From assembly GCA_030584185.1 (NCBI GenBank), contig CP129495.1, forward strand, positions 1,915,469 through 1,979,468: a stretch of 64,000 nt of DNA, given 5' to 3'. Positions 25,717-35,374 of the stretch are shown here, piece by piece. Made by a program: the position numbers and the translations under genes. Every line of letters starts with the position of its first letter. Position 1 is the first letter of the stretch. The DNA comes from Acidimicrobiia bacterium. GTDB taxonomy: Bacteria; Actinomycetota; Acidimicrobiia; Spongiisociales; UBA11373. The notes under the pieces are model-generated. The model worked only from the letters and a program-made list of their open reading frames with translations, was not told the DNA's origin and did not search any database.

Positions 25717-25764
25717 CGAAGCCCGGAGAGACACGCCGTCCCAGCGACTCCAGGGCAATGCGGG

Positions 25765-25770
25765 TAGGCT
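25765..25770 (+). promoter_or_regulatory. -10 element of the lemA gene (leaderless)
   Basis: TAGGCT, seven bases before ATG 25778. Confidence 0.5.
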
Positions 25771-25777
25771 TTCCGGC

Positions 25778-26329
25778 ATGACCGCCATCATCATCGCCGC
25801 CGCCATCGTCGCGCTTCTGATCCTGCTCGTGGTGGTTCTCTACAACCGCCTGGTGCGTCTTCGCAACCGCACCGACAACGCATGGTCGCAGGTCGACGTC
25901 CAGCTCAAGCGCCGCTACGACCTCATCCCCAACCTGGTGGAGACCGTCCGCGGCTACGCCACCCATGAGCGCGAGACCTTCGAGGCGGTGACCCGAGCGC
26001 GCGGCCTCGCCCAGGACGCCTCCACCGTCGAGGAACAGGCCACCGCCGAGAACATGCTCACCGGCGCCCTGCGACGGCTGTTCGCAGTTGCCGAGGACTA
26101 CCCGGAGCTCCTCGCCAGCGAGAACTTCCGCAACCTGCAGGCGGAGCTGACCGAGGCCGAGAACAAGATCTCGGTGGCGCGCCAGATCTACAACGACGCC
26201 ACGCTGACCTTCAACAACACCGTGCAGACGGTGCCCTCGAATCTCGTCGCCGGCATGTTCGGGTTCCGGACCCGGGCCTACTTCGAGGGCGAGGACGACA
26301 TCCGCAGCGCTCCCGAGGTGCAGTTCTGA
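25778..26329 (+). CDS. LemA family membrane protein
   Basis: 183 residues. One N-terminal membrane helix (3-22) with a short outside end, followed by a helical bundle: [23 protein letters not shown], the family hallmark, then [17 protein letters not shown] and [24 protein letters not shown]. LemA proteins are of uncertain role and are often encoded next to DUF2207 or TPM-domain proteins, as here. The next gene starts inside its stop codon. Confidence 0.93.
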   Translation: MTAIIIAAAIVALLILLVVVLYNRLVRLRNRTDNAWSQVDVQLKRRYDLIPNLVETVRGYATHERETFEAVTRARGLAQDASTVEEQATAENMLTGALRRLFAVAEDYPELLASENFRNLQAELTEAENKISVARQIYNDATLTFNNTVQTVPSNLVAGMFGFRTRAYFEGEDDIRSAPEVQF

Positions 26330-28206
26330 AGCGAGCCCTGCCCGTCGCCCTGATCACAGCGGCGCTGCTGGCGCTGGCGGTCCCGCCTGCGGCGGCGAAG
26401 TCGTACCACGTCGCCGCCGCCCGGGTGGAGGTGGAGATCGCCTCCGACGGGTCGGTGTGGGTCACCGAACACCTCACGTTCTCCTTCGACGGCACCTTCG
26501 AGGGCGCATACCGCGACATCCCCACCTGTCCCGGTGAGCGGGTCCTCGACGTCGCCGTCTCGGAGGCAGGACAGGCCTACGCCCCCGGTGCCTCGACCGT
26601 GCTCGGGTCCACGGACAGGCCGGGCACCTTCGGAACGGTTGACCTCGGATCGCGGCTGCGGGTGGTGTGGCATTACCGCGCCGCCGACGAGGATCGCACC
26701 TTCACCATCTCCTACCGGATGACCGGTCTGGCCGTGGCCTACGACGATGTGGTGGACGTCAACCTCCAGGTGTGGGGCGACCAGTGGGCGGTGGATCTCG
26801 ACCAGATCGAGGCGGTGATGTCGGTGCCGGGGTCGCCCGAGTCGGGTGAGGTGCTGGTGTGGGCCCATCCCGGCACCGTCCAGGGGTTCACCGAGTTCGA
26901 TGTCGACGGCATCACCCCGCTGCTCTACGCCGTGAACGTGCCACCCAACCAGTTCGTCGAGATGAGGGTGGTGTTCCCCAGGGACCTGCTCACAGGCACC
27001 TCGGGGGCGACGGTGAGGTCGGGTGACGGCCTGGACGGAATCCTCGCCGAGGAGGAGGCCGAGGCAGCCCGCAGCGAGGCGGAGATCGCCGCCGAGGAGG
27101 AGCGCCGGCGCGCCCAGCGCAACTCGGTGCTCGCCCTGCTCCTCTTCCTGATCCCGATCCCGATCATCCTCACGTGGGGGTACCGCCGGTTCGGGGCCGA
27201 ACCGCGCGTCCGTTTCGACCGGGAGTACGAGCAGGAGCCGCCGTCGAGCCATCCTCCCGCCGTAGTGGCCGCTCTGGTCTCCCAGGGCCACGCCGATGAG
27301 GCGGCCTTCACCGCCACCCTGTTCGACCTGATCCGCAGGGGAGTCTTCACCGCCGAGCCGGTGCAGGTCGAACGATCCACTTGGATGGGGCTGCGCAAGG
27401 AGATGATCTCCGACCTCCAGATCGGGCTGGGCGACACGGAGCGCTCCCTGCGGGCCTTCGAACGCTCGGTGGTAGACATCGTCGAACGCGTCCTCGACGG
27501 CGAACCCCAGCCCCTGCACGAGTTCCGCAAGCTGATCCGCGAGGACATCACCGAGAACGCCTCCACCTATCAGTCGTTTCGCCGTCAGGCGGTGGAGGCC
27601 GCCACCTCCGGCGGGATGATCGACATCTCGGGAAGGACGCGGGGCCCGGTGACGGTCGGGACGGTGATGGTGGTCTTCGCCGGCCTGGCCTGGATGGTGG
27701 CGCCGACCTTCATCGAGATGATCACCGGTGCCGCCGACACCGAGGTGTTCCGTGTGGGGATCGTCGTCGTGGGCGTGTTCGGTCTCTTCGCCGTCGGGAT
27801 GAGCGCACTCTCCAACCGCTTCTGGGTGCGCCGATCGTCCGAAGGGGCGCTCCTGGCGGCCCGTTGGGAGGCGTTTCGCAGATACCTCCAGGACTTCAGC
27901 CGGATGGAGGAGGCCCCGGTCATCTCGCTCACCCTCTGGGAGGAGTTCCTGGTGTACGGGATAGCCCTCGGGGTCGCCGAGGACGTGCTCGAGGCAGCCC
28001 GGTTGAGCGCACCGGTGGAGGTCGAAGACTCCAGCCTGTTCTGGTACGGGAGCCACGGCTTCGGCGGGCACTCCTCGAACGCCATCTCCGGGATCGAGCG
28101 GGCTCTCACCGGGGCGTTCAGCCCGCCATCGTCCTCCGGTGGGGGAGGCGGGTTCTCGGGCGGTGGGGGTGGGGGAGGCGGCGGTGGCGGCGGAGGTGCC
28201 TGGTGA
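26326..28206 (+). CDS. DUF2207 membrane protein with CTG start
   Basis: 626 residues if translation begins at CTG 26326. The in-frame codons after it encode a clean signal peptide ([18 protein letters not shown], then PPAAAKS), which the next GTG (26425) would lose. No ATG, GTG or TTG lies in frame before it. GAGGTG sits five bases upstream, and CTGA overlaps the lemA stop like the GTGA overlaps elsewhere. The extracellular DUF2207 domain follows ([19 protein letters not shown]), then a membrane helix near 265-285, a cytoplasmic part, two more helices (~445-490) and a poly-Gly C-terminus ending GGAW, typical of the family. Function unknown; partner of LemA. Confidence 0.85.
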   Translation: MKRALPVALITAALLALAVPPAAAKSYHVAAARVEVEIASDGSVWVTEHLTFSFDGTFEGAYRDIPTCPGERVLDVAVSEAGQAYAPGASTVLGSTDRPGTFGTVDLGSRLRVVWHYRAADEDRTFTISYRMTGLAVAYDDVVDVNLQVWGDQWAVDLDQIEAVMSVPGSPESGEVLVWAHPGTVQGFTEFDVDGITPLLYAVNVPPNQFVEMRVVFPRDLLTGTSGATVRSGDGLDGILAEEEAEAARSEAEIAAEEERRRAQRNSVLALLLFLIPIPIILTWGYRRFGAEPRVRFDREYEQEPPSSHPPAVVAALVSQGHADEAAFTATLFDLIRRGVFTAEPVQVERSTWMGLRKEMISDLQIGLGDTERSLRAFERSVVDIVERVLDGEPQPLHEFRKLIREDITENASTYQSFRRQAVEAATSGGMIDISGRTRGPVTVGTVMVVFAGLAWMVAPTFIEMITGAADTEVFRVGIVVVGVFGLFAVGMSALSNRFWVRRSSEGALLAARWEAFRRYLQDFSRMEEAPVISLTLWEEFLVYGIALGVAEDVLEAARLSAPVEVEDSSLFWYGSHGFGGHSSNAISGIERALTGAFSPPSSSGGGGGFSGGGGGGGGGGGGGAW

Positions 28207-28226
28207 GGGTGCCGCCGGGCCACCGT

Positions 28227-28232
28227 TAGCAT
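28227..28232 (+). promoter_or_regulatory. Putative -10 element of the mrp gene
   Basis: TAGCAT 25 bases before GTG 28258; GAAAGG lies about eight bases before the start. Confidence 0.4.
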
Positions 28233-28257
28233 TCACCGTCCCTGCGAAAGGTTCAGC

Positions 28258-29337
28258 GTGAGCTCCCCCGATCCCGAGGCCATCGCCTCCGCCGTCGTCG
28301 AGCCTCTGCTGCGTCGCCCGGCGGGAGAGCTGGGGATGGTGCGAGAGGCGAGCGCTTCGGGTGCCGCGGCCCGGGTGGGGATCGTGGTCCCGTCGCAACG
28401 ATGGGAGGCGTCTTCCCTGGCCGCCGCCATCGCCGACGCCCTCAAGCGTGCGGGCTTCTCCACGGTCGACGTCGAGGTCGCCTTCATGGACGACGACGAG
28501 CGCGACGCCCTGGCCGCCAGGCTGGCATCCGAACGCCCCGGACCGGTCGGTGGCCCGGGGTCCCGCACCCGGGTCATCGCCATCGCCTCCGGAAAGGGGG
28601 GGGTGGGCAAGTCGTCGATCACCGCCAACCTGGCGGTCTCCCTTGCAGGCATGGGTCACGACGTGGCCGTCATCGACGCCGACGTGTGGGGCTACTCGAT
28701 ACCCCGGATGCTCGGGATCGAGGATCCGCCGTCGGCTCTCGGCCCGCTGATAGTCCCGCCGTCGGCTCACGGCGTGCGCGTCATCTCAATGGACTTCTTC
28801 GTGCCAACGGACGAGGCGGTGGTGTGGCGGGGGCCGATGTTGCACAAGGCCCTCGAGCAGTTCCTGGGCGACGTCTTCTGGGACGAGCCCGAGTTCCTGC
28901 TGGTGGACATGCCGCCAGGGACCGGCGACGTGGCGATATCCATGTCCCAGTTCCTGCCGCGGTCCCAGACCATCGTGGTGACCACGCCTCAGCCGACCGC
29001 CCAGCGCGTCGCCAAGCGCGCTGCCGGGATGGCGGCCAAGGTCAACCAGGAGGTCATGGGAGTGGTGGAGAACATGTCCTGGTTCACCGGTGACGACGAC
29101 CAGAGGTACGAGCTGTTCGGTGCCGGTGGCGGCCAGGAGCTGGCCGACGAGTTGGGGGTGCCGCTTCTGGGCCAGGTCCCACTGGTGCCCGCCATGCGTC
29201 AGGGCGCTGACGATGGTCTCCCGGTGACCCTGGCCGCCCCCGAATCGGAGGCGGCGTCGGCGTTCGCCTCCATCGCCGAGCGCATCGTGGCGCTCCGGCC
29301 GCGGGTCCGCACCCATCCCGAGCTGGTGATCAGGTGA
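28258..29337 (+). CDS. mrp: Mrp/NBP35 family P-loop ATPase (Fe-S cluster carrier type)
   Basis: 359 residues. A DUF59-like N-terminal domain (~5-90) precedes the ATPase with the deviant Walker A GKGGVGKS (112-119), MLVDMPPGTGD-like Walker B (FLLVDMPPGTGD) and TTPQPTAQRVAKRAA. Relatives load or carry Fe-S clusters. The CPxC motif that binds the bridging cluster in many homologues is absent: the segment reads NMSWFTGDDDQRYELFG, as in several actinobacterial Mrp proteins. GTG start. The DUF3107 gene follows with its own promoter. Confidence 0.9.
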   Translation: MSSPDPEAIASAVVEPLLRRPAGELGMVREASASGAAARVGIVVPSQRWEASSLAAAIADALKRAGFSTVDVEVAFMDDDERDALAARLASERPGPVGGPGSRTRVIAIASGKGGVGKSSITANLAVSLAGMGHDVAVIDADVWGYSIPRMLGIEDPPSALGPLIVPPSAHGVRVISMDFFVPTDEAVVWRGPMLHKALEQFLGDVFWDEPEFLLVDMPPGTGDVAISMSQFLPRSQTIVVTTPQPTAQRVAKRAAGMAAKVNQEVMGVVENMSWFTGDDDQRYELFGAGGGQELADELGVPLLGQVPLVPAMRQGADDGLPVTLAAPESEAASAFASIAERIVALRPRVRTHPELVIR

Positions 29338-29348
29338 CCGGCACCATC

Positions 29349-29354
29349 TAGGAT
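29349..29354 (+). promoter_or_regulatory. -10 element of the DUF3107 gene (leaderless)
   Basis: TAGGAT, six bases before ATG 29361. Confidence 0.55.
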
Positions 29355-29360
29355 CGGGAC

Positions 29361-29597
29361 ATGGCCACGAACGCGCGCGTCAAGATCGGAATCACCTTCG
29401 CCCCTCGCGAGATCGACGTGGAGGTCGAGGACGCCGACGCCTTCATGGCCGAGTTCGCTCGGATCGTGGAGGAGGGGGTCCGCGTCTGGTGGGTGACCGA
29501 TCGCGAGCAGCACCGGCACGGCGTGCTCGTCGACAAGATCGCCTACGTGGACGTGGAACCCGAGCGCGATCGAAAGATCGGATTCAGCAATCAGTAG
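29361..29597 (+). CDS. DUF3107 family small protein
   Basis: 78 residues. The pattern KIGITFAPREIDVEVED at the start, a central acidic helix, and DKIAYVDVEPE near the end match DUF3107, a small cytoplasmic family largely confined to actinobacteria and of unknown function. The protein ends in a basic tail (ERDRKIGFSNQ). It supports the actinobacterial origin of the window. Confidence 0.85.
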   Translation: MATNARVKIGITFAPREIDVEVEDADAFMAEFARIVEEGVRVWWVTDREQHRHGVLVDKIAYVDVEPERDRKIGFSNQ

Positions 29598-29639
29598 TTG
29601 GGGCGGCGGCCGCCCGGGCGTGGTGCCCGGCGGCAGGGA

Positions 29640-29906
29640 TCAGCTGGCGCGGCGGCGTCGTTCGGCGAGCCAGCGCTTGCGCAGGCGGCGCCGGTCGTCC
29701 TCGGCATAGCCACCCCATACCCCCGCCTCCTGGTTGGTCTCCAGGGCGTAGTTGAGGCACTCCTCCTGGACGGCACACTGGGCGCAGATGGCCTTGGCGG
29801 CTTCGATCTGCTCCACGGCCGGCCCGGTGGTTCCGATGGGGAAGAACAGGCTCGGGTCCGAGTCGCGACACGCCGAGAGCTCTCGCCAATCGGTGATCGT
29901 CAACAT
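29640..29906 (-). CDS. whiB: WhiB-like transcriptional regulator
   Basis: 88 residues. Four Cys ligands for a [4Fe-4S] cluster are Cys13, Cys41, Cys44 and Cys50 (SACRDSD, ICAQCAVQEEC), followed by the GVWGG turn (62-66) and a basic C-terminal tail with RRRLRKRW and ERRRR for DNA contact. These proteins bind the sigma factor and sense NO or oxygen. The short form and spacing fit the WhiB1/WhiB2 type, but the exact class cannot be fixed here. AGGAGG precedes ATG 29906 by about 13 bases. A strong promoter and a CRP-like site lie upstream. Confidence 0.95.
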   Translation of the reverse strand: MLTITDWRELSACRDSDPSLFFPIGTTGPAVEQIEAAKAICAQCAVQEECLNYALETNQEAGVWGGYAEDDRRRLRKRWLAERRRRAS

Positions 29907-29938
29907 GATGTTGGTTTCCTCCTGGATTCGGCCGTGAA

Positions 29939-29954
29939 TGTGCAAACTTTCACA
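29939..29954 (-). promoter_or_regulatory. Putative CRP-type operator in the whiB leader
   Basis: On the minus strand, TGTGA-AAGTTT-GCACA: one mismatch from TGTGA-N6-TCACA. It is centred about 14 bases after the predicted start of transcription, so binding would most likely repress. The direction of regulation is inference. Confidence 0.45.
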
Positions 29955-29966
29955 AGGCCGTTGCGA

Positions 29967-29995
29967 AATGTAGGCGCGGAGGGGGCCCCGGTCAA
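29967..29995 (-). promoter_or_regulatory. Promoter of whiB
   Basis: TTGACC (29990-29995) and TACATT (29967-29972), minus strand, separated by exactly 17 bases. This is the best sigma-70-type promoter in the window. Predicted start near 29960, with a ~54-base leader. Confidence 0.7.
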
Positions 29996-30053
29996 GGGGT
30001 TTTCTCGGTGCACTCGGAAAAACACCTGAGCGCTTTGTGTTGTTCCCCCGGGG

Positions 30054-30059
30054 TAATCT
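30054..30059 (+). promoter_or_regulatory. -10 element of the yqeY gene (near-leaderless)
   Basis: TAATCT, nine bases before ATG 30069, in the gap shared with the whiB promoter. Confidence 0.5.
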
Positions 30060-30068
30060 CCCGACATC

Positions 30069-30533
30069 ATGTCGATAGGTGAAGAACTCCACGCCGAGCT
30101 CCAGGACGCCATGCGCAGCCGCGACCGAAACCGGCTCGACGTCATCCGCCAGATCGAGACCGAGGTGTCGCGGGCCAAGTCCGAGCCCGGTTTCGCCGGC
30201 CAGGCCGACGACGCCCTGTATCTCGGGGTGATCGCCGCCTACATCAAGAAGATGGACAAGGCGAGGGCCGAGTTCGCCGCCGCCGGCGAACGGGGGCAGG
30301 ACGCCGTGGAGAAGCTCACCTTCGAGATCGACTACCTGTCCCGCTGGCTTCCGGCAGCGGCCGGCGAGGACGAGACCCGCGAGGTGGTGCGCGTCGCCCT
30401 GATGGAGCTGCGCGCCGCCGATCCCAGGCAGGCGGGCCAGGTGATCGGCCACATCATGAAGAACGGCCCCAGGGGAATGGACGGGGCGCTGGTCGCCCGG
30501 CTGGTGCGTGAGGCCCTCGGCGCCGAGGGCTGA
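30069..30533 (+). CDS. GatB/YqeY domain-containing protein
   Basis: 154 residues, all-helical, matching the stand-alone YqeY family. It resembles the C-terminal tail domain of GatB, which recognises tRNA in the amidotransferase. The ends LHAELQDAMRSRDRNRLDVIRQI and GQVIGHIMKNGPRGMDGALVARLVREAL are diagnostic. Free-standing YqeY proteins may contribute to tRNA handling, but their role is not settled. A CPBP protease gene follows on the same strand with its own promoter. Confidence 0.9.
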   Translation: MSIGEELHAELQDAMRSRDRNRLDVIRQIETEVSRAKSEPGFAGQADDALYLGVIAAYIKKMDKARAEFAAAGERGQDAVEKLTFEIDYLSRWLPAAAGEDETREVVRVALMELRAADPRQAGQVIGHIMKNGPRGMDGALVARLVREALGAEG

Positions 30534-30572
30534 GGGGCCGCCGAACGCCGGGCCCCGCTCGGCCCCGTCTGA

Positions 30573-30578
30573 TACCGT
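30573..30578 (+). promoter_or_regulatory. -10 element of the CPBP gene (near-leaderless)
   Basis: TACCGT, nine bases before GTG 30588. Confidence 0.45.
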
Positions 30579-30587
30579 CGCCTGCCC

Positions 30588-31349
30588 GTGACCACCGAAG
30601 CGCCGGCCGGCGCCCCCATGCTCGACCGTCGCAGCCTGGTGGTCTACGTGTCGGCCACCGTGCTGCTCGTTCTGTTCAACTACTGGGCCCTGCCCGTTCG
30701 ATTCGAGGGGACGGTGCTGGAGGGGCGGGTCATGGACCTGCTCGGTGACGGCTACGAGCATTACCGGCCACTTCTCGCCTACCAGTTCTGGGGGATGGCC
30801 AGCCTCGTGCTCCGGGTGCTGGTCCCGGCTGCGATCGTGGTCTGGGTGCTGAACGAGCGGCCCGGCGATTGGGGGTTCCGCATCCGGGGGCAGTGGGCGA
30901 AGCTCCGGCCCTACCTCCTGGCGCTCGCCGTGATGCTCCCGGTGCTCTTCCTCGTGTCCGGCCTCTCATCCTTCCAGGCCAAGTACCCCCTCTACGACTT
31001 CGCCGTCCTCGGCGGGTGGCACTTCTGGGGCTTTCACCTCTTCTATGGGTTGCAGTTCCTGGGGCTGGAGGCGTTCTTCCGCGGCTTCGTGCTCTTCGGC
31101 CTGCACCCCCGCCTGGGCAACCACGCCATCGCCGTCATGATGATCCCCTATGTGATGGTCCACTTCGGGAAGCCGATGCCCGAGACCCTCTCCGCCATCG
31201 TCGCCGGGTTCGTGCTCGGGTACCTGGCACTCAAGTCCGGTTCCTTCCTCTGGGGATGGATGCTCCACTGGGGGGTGGCGCTCACCATGGACGTGATGGT
31301 GATCGGCCGCGAGTTCGGGTTCGGGGCGATACCCGGGATCCTGTTCTGA
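30588..31349 (+). CDS. CPBP family intramembrane metalloprotease
   Basis: 253 residues with several membrane helices. The Abi/CAAX-protease motifs are present: [15 protein letters not shown] (ExxxR) and [12 protein letters not shown] (His), with a later [10 protein letters not shown] His-containing helix. The usual EExxxR has only one of the two Glu residues (EAFFR). Members cleave prenylated or other membrane proteins, and some protect against bacteriocins. The next gene, kbl, is separated by 35 bases and has its own TAGCTT. Confidence 0.85.
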   Translation: MTTEAPAGAPMLDRRSLVVYVSATVLLVLFNYWALPVRFEGTVLEGRVMDLLGDGYEHYRPLLAYQFWGMASLVLRVLVPAAIVVWVLNERPGDWGFRIRGQWAKLRPYLLALAVMLPVLFLVSGLSSFQAKYPLYDFAVLGGWHFWGFHLFYGLQFLGLEAFFRGFVLFGLHPRLGNHAIAVMMIPYVMVHFGKPMPETLSAIVAGFVLGYLALKSGSFLWGWMLHWGVALTMDVMVIGREFGFGAIPGILF

Positions 31350-31371
31350 GCGGCTCGGTGCCACAGTCGGG

Positions 31372-31377
31372 TAGCTT
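31372..31377 (+). promoter_or_regulatory. -10 element of kbl (leaderless)
   Basis: TAGCTT, seven bases before ATG 31385 and four before the in-frame GTG 31382; the spacing favours the ATG. Confidence 0.5.
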
Positions 31378-31384
31378 CGGGGTG

Positions 31385-32575
31385 ATGTCCGACGCCTTTC
31401 GCTCCGATCTGGCGGCCCGCATCGCCGACCTGCGCCATCGCGGCCTCTACAAGTCGGAGCGGGTCATCGGCTCGCCCCAGTCGGCCCGGATCCGCCTCGA
31501 GGACGGCACCGAGGTGGTCAACATGTGCGCCAACAACTACCTGGGGTTGGCGGACCATCCCGCCCTGGTGGAGGCGGCGAAGCGCGCCCTCGACACCTAC
31601 GGGTACGGCATGGCCTCGGTGCGCTTCATCTGCGGCACCTCGACGGTGCATCGGGCGCTCGAAGAGCACGTCTCCGGGTTCCTCGGCACCGAGGACACCA
31701 TCCTCTATTCGTCCTGCTTCGACGCCAACACCGGGCTGTTCGAGACGATCATCGACGAGGGGGATGCCGTAATCTCGGACTCCCTCAACCACGCCTCGAT
31801 CATCGACGGGATCCGCCTGTGCAAGGCCGAGCGCCTCCGGTACGCCAACAACGACATGGTGGACCTCGAGGCCCGGCTGGGGGAGGCCGCCGGAGCCCGC
31901 CACCGCCTGATCGCAACCGACGGCGTTTTCTCGATGGACGGGGTGCTCGCCGACCTGAGCGGGATCGTGGCCCTGGCCGAAGAGCACGACGCCATGGTGA
32001 TGGTCGACGACTCCCACGCCGTCGGCTTCGTAGGCCCGCGAGGACGGGGCACCCCCGAGGCCACCGGGACCATGGGACGGATCGACCTGCTCACCGGAAC
32101 CTTTGGCAAGGCCCTGGGCGGGGCCTCCGGCGGGTACACCAGCGGTCCCGCCGAGGTGATCGCCTGGCTGCGGCAGCGATCCCGTCCCTACCTCTTCTCC
32201 AACTCTCTGGCCCCGGTGATCGCCGCCACCACGATGCGGGCGCTCGACCTCATCGACGAGTCCGACGAGCCACGTCGGCGCCTGGCGGAGAACGCCCGGG
32301 CCTTCCGGGAAGGGATGACGGCAGCCGGCTTCACCCTGGCCGGAGCGGACCACCCGATCATCCCTGTGATGCTCGGGGACGCCCGGGTGGCGGCGCAGAT
32401 GGCCGATCGGCTCCTCGACGAGGGGCTCTACGTGATCGGCTTCTCCTTCCCTGTGGTCCCCGAGGGCCAGGCCCGGATCCGGACCCAGATGTCGGCGGCA
32501 CACACTCGAGCCGACATCGAGTTCGCCGTGGAGGCGTTCACCCGGATTGGGCGAGCGATGGGGGTGGTGAGGTGA
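31385..32575 (+). CDS. kbl: Glycine C-acetyltransferase (2-amino-3-ketobutyrate CoA ligase)
   Basis: PLP enzyme that splits 2-amino-3-ketobutyrate with CoA into glycine and acetyl-CoA, the second step of threonine degradation. 396 residues. Lys242 in [15 protein letters not shown] binds [33 protein letters not shown]-like ([19 protein letters not shown]) and [13 protein letters not shown] are typical of the alpha-oxoamine synthases. The open frame reaches back inside the CPBP gene but the conserved protein begins at MSDAF. The gene is coupled to tdh by a GTGA overlap, which supports KBL over the related AONS or KAPA synthases. Confidence 0.95.
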   Translation: MSDAFRSDLAARIADLRHRGLYKSERVIGSPQSARIRLEDGTEVVNMCANNYLGLADHPALVEAAKRALDTYGYGMASVRFICGTSTVHRALEEHVSGFLGTEDTILYSSCFDANTGLFETIIDEGDAVISDSLNHASIIDGIRLCKAERLRYANNDMVDLEARLGEAAGARHRLIATDGVFSMDGVLADLSGIVALAEEHDAMVMVDDSHAVGFVGPRGRGTPEATGTMGRIDLLTGTFGKALGGASGGYTSGPAEVIAWLRQRSRPYLFSNSLAPVIAATTMRALDLIDESDEPRRRLAENARAFREGMTAAGFTLAGADHPIIPVMLGDARVAAQMADRLLDEGLYVIGFSFPVVPEGQARIRTQMSAAHTRADIEFAVEAFTRIGRAMGVVR

Positions 32576-33600
32576 AGGCCCTGGTGAAGGCGCATCCGGA
32601 GCCGGGGCTGTGGATGGAGGACGTCGATCCGCCTTCCCCCGGTGACCACGACGTGCTGATCAGGGTGCTCAAGACCTCGATCTGTGGCACCGACCTGCAC
32701 ATCCTCAACTGGGATCCGTGGGCACAGGCGACGATTCCGGTGCCGATGGTGGTCGGTCACGAGTTCATGGGGGAGGTTCTCGCCCTCGGAGGCTCGGTGG
32801 GAGGCCTTGAGGTGGGGCAGCGGGTCTCGGGCGAGGGACACATCACCTGCGGCCACTGCCGCAACTGCCGGGCGGGGCGCCGTCACTTCTGTCACAACCA
32901 CCTGGGCCTGGGCGTCACCCGCCCCGGGGCGTTCGCCGAGCAGCTGGTGCTTCCCGCAGAGAACGTGTTCCCGGTGCCCGCCCACGTCTCCGACGACGTG
33001 GCTGCGGTCCTCGACCCGCTGGGCAACGCCGCCCACACCGCCCTCGAGTTCGACCTGGTGGGGGAGGACGTGCTGGTGACCGGGGCAGGCCCGATCGGCC
33101 TAATGGCGGCAGCGATCGCCCGACATGTGGGGGCCCGCTTCGTGGTGGTCACCGACGTCAACCGGTTCCGCCTGGCACTGGCCTCGGCGATCGGGGTCGA
33201 TCGAGTCGTCGACGTCGCCTCCGAGGCGGTGGCATCGGTGATGGGAGAACTCGGCATGACCGAGGGATTCGACGTGGGGATGGAGATGTCGGGAAGCGCC
33301 GACGCCTTCAACCAGATGCTCGGCGTGATGAACCACGGCGGGAAGGTGGCGGTGCTGGGGATCCCTCCGGGCGAGGTGACCCTCGACCTCGACGCGGTGA
33401 TCTTCAAGGGCCTCTCGGTGCACGGGATCTACGGGCGCAAGATCTTCGACACCTGGTACAAGGTCTCGTCGATGCTTCAGACCGGCCTCGACGTGGCGCC
33501 GACCATCACCCACCACTTCTCCGTGGACGAGTACCAACAGGCGTTCTCCGCGGTGGCCTCGGGGGAGTGCGGGAAGGTGATCCTGGACTGGGCCCGGTGA
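32572..33600 (+). CDS. tdh: L-threonine 3-dehydrogenase
   Basis: Zinc-dependent medium-chain dehydrogenase that oxidises L-threonine to 2-amino-3-ketobutyrate. 342 residues. The catalytic zinc site is Cys38 (SICGTDLHI) and His63-Glu64 (GHEFMGEV); the structural zinc is held by four Cys in [18 protein letters not shown]. The Rossmann motif is [22 protein letters not shown] is characteristic of TDH rather than alcohol dehydrogenases. It starts at GTG 32572 within the kbl stop and forms the usual kbl-tdh operon. Confidence 0.96.
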   Translation: MKALVKAHPEPGLWMEDVDPPSPGDHDVLIRVLKTSICGTDLHILNWDPWAQATIPVPMVVGHEFMGEVLALGGSVGGLEVGQRVSGEGHITCGHCRNCRAGRRHFCHNHLGLGVTRPGAFAEQLVLPAENVFPVPAHVSDDVAAVLDPLGNAAHTALEFDLVGEDVLVTGAGPIGLMAAAIARHVGARFVVVTDVNRFRLALASAIGVDRVVDVASEAVASVMGELGMTEGFDVGMEMSGSADAFNQMLGVMNHGGKVAVLGIPPGEVTLDLDAVIFKGLSVHGIYGRKIFDTWYKVSSMLQTGLDVAPTITHHFSVDEYQQAFSAVASGECGKVILDWAR

Positions 33601-33604
33601 GGCC

Positions 33605-35374
33605 TCACATCACCGCCGTGCCCAGGGTCCAGTCGGCGTAGAGCCGGGCGTACACCCCACCCGACACCACCAGGCGATGGTGCGGTCCCCGTTCCACCAG
33701 GCGGCCCTGGTCGAACACCAGAACCTCGTCCGAGGCCTCCGCCGTAGCCAGTCGGTGGGCGATGGTCACCGAGGTGCGCCCGGTGGTGAGCCGGTCGATG
33801 GCGTGACGCAGCGACACGTCCAGTGCCGGGTCCACCGCCGAGGTGGCCTCGTCGAGCACCAGCAGGTCGGGGTCGGAGATCCAGGCGCGCACCATGGCGA
33901 TCAGCTGCCTCTCCCCGGCGGACACCCCCGAACCGCGTTCGCCGACCGGGGAGTGGATCCCGGCGGGCAGCCCGGCCAACCAGTCCTGCAGGTCTAGCTC
34001 CCGGAACGCCTGGCGTATCTGCTCGTCGGTGGCGTCGGGGCAACCGTACCGGACGTTGTCCGCCACCGTCCCCGTGAACAGGAAACCCTCCTGGGGGACG
34101 AACGCCACCCGGGAGCGCAGGCTGGCCATTCGCACCTCTCGCAGGTCGATGCCGCCGATGCTCACCTCGCCCTCGCTGGGGTCGAGGAGGCGGACCAGGA
34201 GCTTGGCGAAGGTGGTCTTCCCTGAACCGGTCTCGCCCACCACCGCCACCCGCGTACCCGGCGGCAGCTCGAGGTCGATCCCGGAGAGGACCTCGCCGCC
34301 CGTCGGATATGAGAACGACACGCCGGAGAAGGCGAGCCCGAGGGGACCCTCCGGAAGGTCCGCAGCATCCTCTGCCTCGGCCACCTCCACCGGTGCGTCC
34401 AGGGTCTCCACGATGCGGCGCAGGCCCGAAGCGGCGCTCTGGGCGAAGTCGAGGATCTCCACCAGGCTCTGGATCGGTGCGATCAGGAGGTTCACCAGGA
34501 AGAGGAAGGCGAGAAGCACCCCTGCGGTGACACCGTGCTCCGGGCCCAGGTAGAGCCCGACCACGATGACGGTGGTGGTGAGTGCGGCGGCGAACAGCTC
34601 GGCGGTGGAGAACAGCACGTTCCCGAAGTGGGCGGCCTTGAACTGGGCCCGGAACCGGGTCTCGAGGGCGTCGTCTACCCGCTGCAGGGTCACCGCCTCG
34701 GCGCCGTAGGCACGAACCTCGGGGAGGGCGTTGATCGCCTCGCCCATGATCGCCAGGCTGTTGGCCACGCGCTCCCGCACCCGGTCGTAGCGGCGACGAA
34801 GCACCTTCTGCGCCCACAGCAGGTTGATGGTGAACAGGACGGTGCCCCCGAGCACGATCAGCGCCAGCAGCCACTGGTACAGGGCCATGACCACCAGCGC
34901 CGCCAGCACCTGGGTTCCGTTGACCATGAACATGATCCCGCCCCAGTTCATGAAGTCCTGAAGGGTGCGCATGTCGGAGGTGACCCTTGAGACCAGTGCG
35001 CCGCGGCGTTCGGTCTGCACGTGGAGCACCGATCGGCGCAGCAGATGGGAGAACACCTCGACCCTGAGGTCGGAGATGCCCGTGGACGCCTGGCGAACCA
35101 GCCGCACGAGCCCGGTGCGGGTCATGACACCGCCGGCCACCACCGCCACCAGGCCGACCACGGCCAGGGTGATCACCCCGCCGAGGTCGACGCCGTCGGA
35201 GGTGATGTGGCGATCCAGTGTCAGCTGGGTGAGTATCGGGATCAGGATCTGCACCGCCGTGCCACCCAGGTTGAGCAGCACCACCAGCCACAGCCTGCGG
35301 CCGATGATCGGCGCCTCGGCTAGGGCGCGTCGGATCGCCTGCAGGGTCGACAGGCGGGCCGCGGCGGTGGTCAT
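33605..35374 (-). CDS. ABC exporter half-transporter with the catalytic ATP site
   Basis: 589 residues: six membrane helices (~25-310) and an ATPase domain with Walker A GETGSGKTT, Walker B LLVLDEATSAVD including the catalytic Glu, and the switch His in VTIAHRLAT. Its own signature reads VSAGE instead of LSGGQ. It is the second gene of a pair, overlapping the upstream gene as ATGA. The pairing of its Walker motifs with the partner's intact LSGGQ gives the one working site, as in TM287/288-type heterodimers. Substrate unknown; drug, lipid or peptide export is typical. Confidence 0.92.
   Translation of the reverse strand: MTTAAARLSTLQAIRRALAEAPIIGRRLWLVVLLNLGGTAVQILIPILTQLTLDRHITSDGVDLGGVITLAVVGLVAVVAGGVMTRTGLVRLVRQASTGISDLRVEVFSHLLRRSVLHVQTERRGALVSRVTSDMRTLQDFMNWGGIMFMVNGTQVLAALVVMALYQWLLALIVLGGTVLFTINLLWAQKVLRRRYDRVRERVANSLAIMGEAINALPEVRAYGAEAVTLQRVDDALETRFRAQFKAAHFGNVLFSTAELFAAALTTTVIVVGLYLGPEHGVTAGVLLAFLFLVNLLIAPIQSLVEILDFAQSAASGLRRIVETLDAPVEVAEAEDAADLPEGPLGLAFSGVSFSYPTGGEVLSGIDLELPPGTRVAVVGETGSGKTTFAKLLVRLLDPSEGEVSIGGIDLREVRMASLRSRVAFVPQEGFLFTGTVADNVRYGCPDATDEQIRQAFRELDLQDWLAGLPAGIHSPVGERGSGVSAGERQLIAMVRAWISDPDLLVLDEATSAVDPALDVSLRHAIDRLTTGRTSVTIAHRLATAEASDEVLVFDQGRLVERGPHHRLVVSGGVYARLYADWTLGTAVM

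Noticed and set aside
23441-26329. Very long open frame antisense to aconitase
   Set aside because: Its composition is Gly/Arg/His-rich without domain pattern, and it runs through acnA, whose conserved motifs are on the other strand. Only the last part (from 25778) is real, as lemA.
28140-28205. Low-complexity poly-Gly tail as a sequencing artefact
   Set aside because: DUF2207 proteins normally end in a Gly-rich tail, and the frame closes cleanly with GAW and a stop.
29986-30004. CCCC-N6-GGGG-TTTT as a terminator
   Set aside because: The stem is only four pairs, it overlaps the whiB promoter, and it lies ~390 bases beyond the DUF3107 stop.
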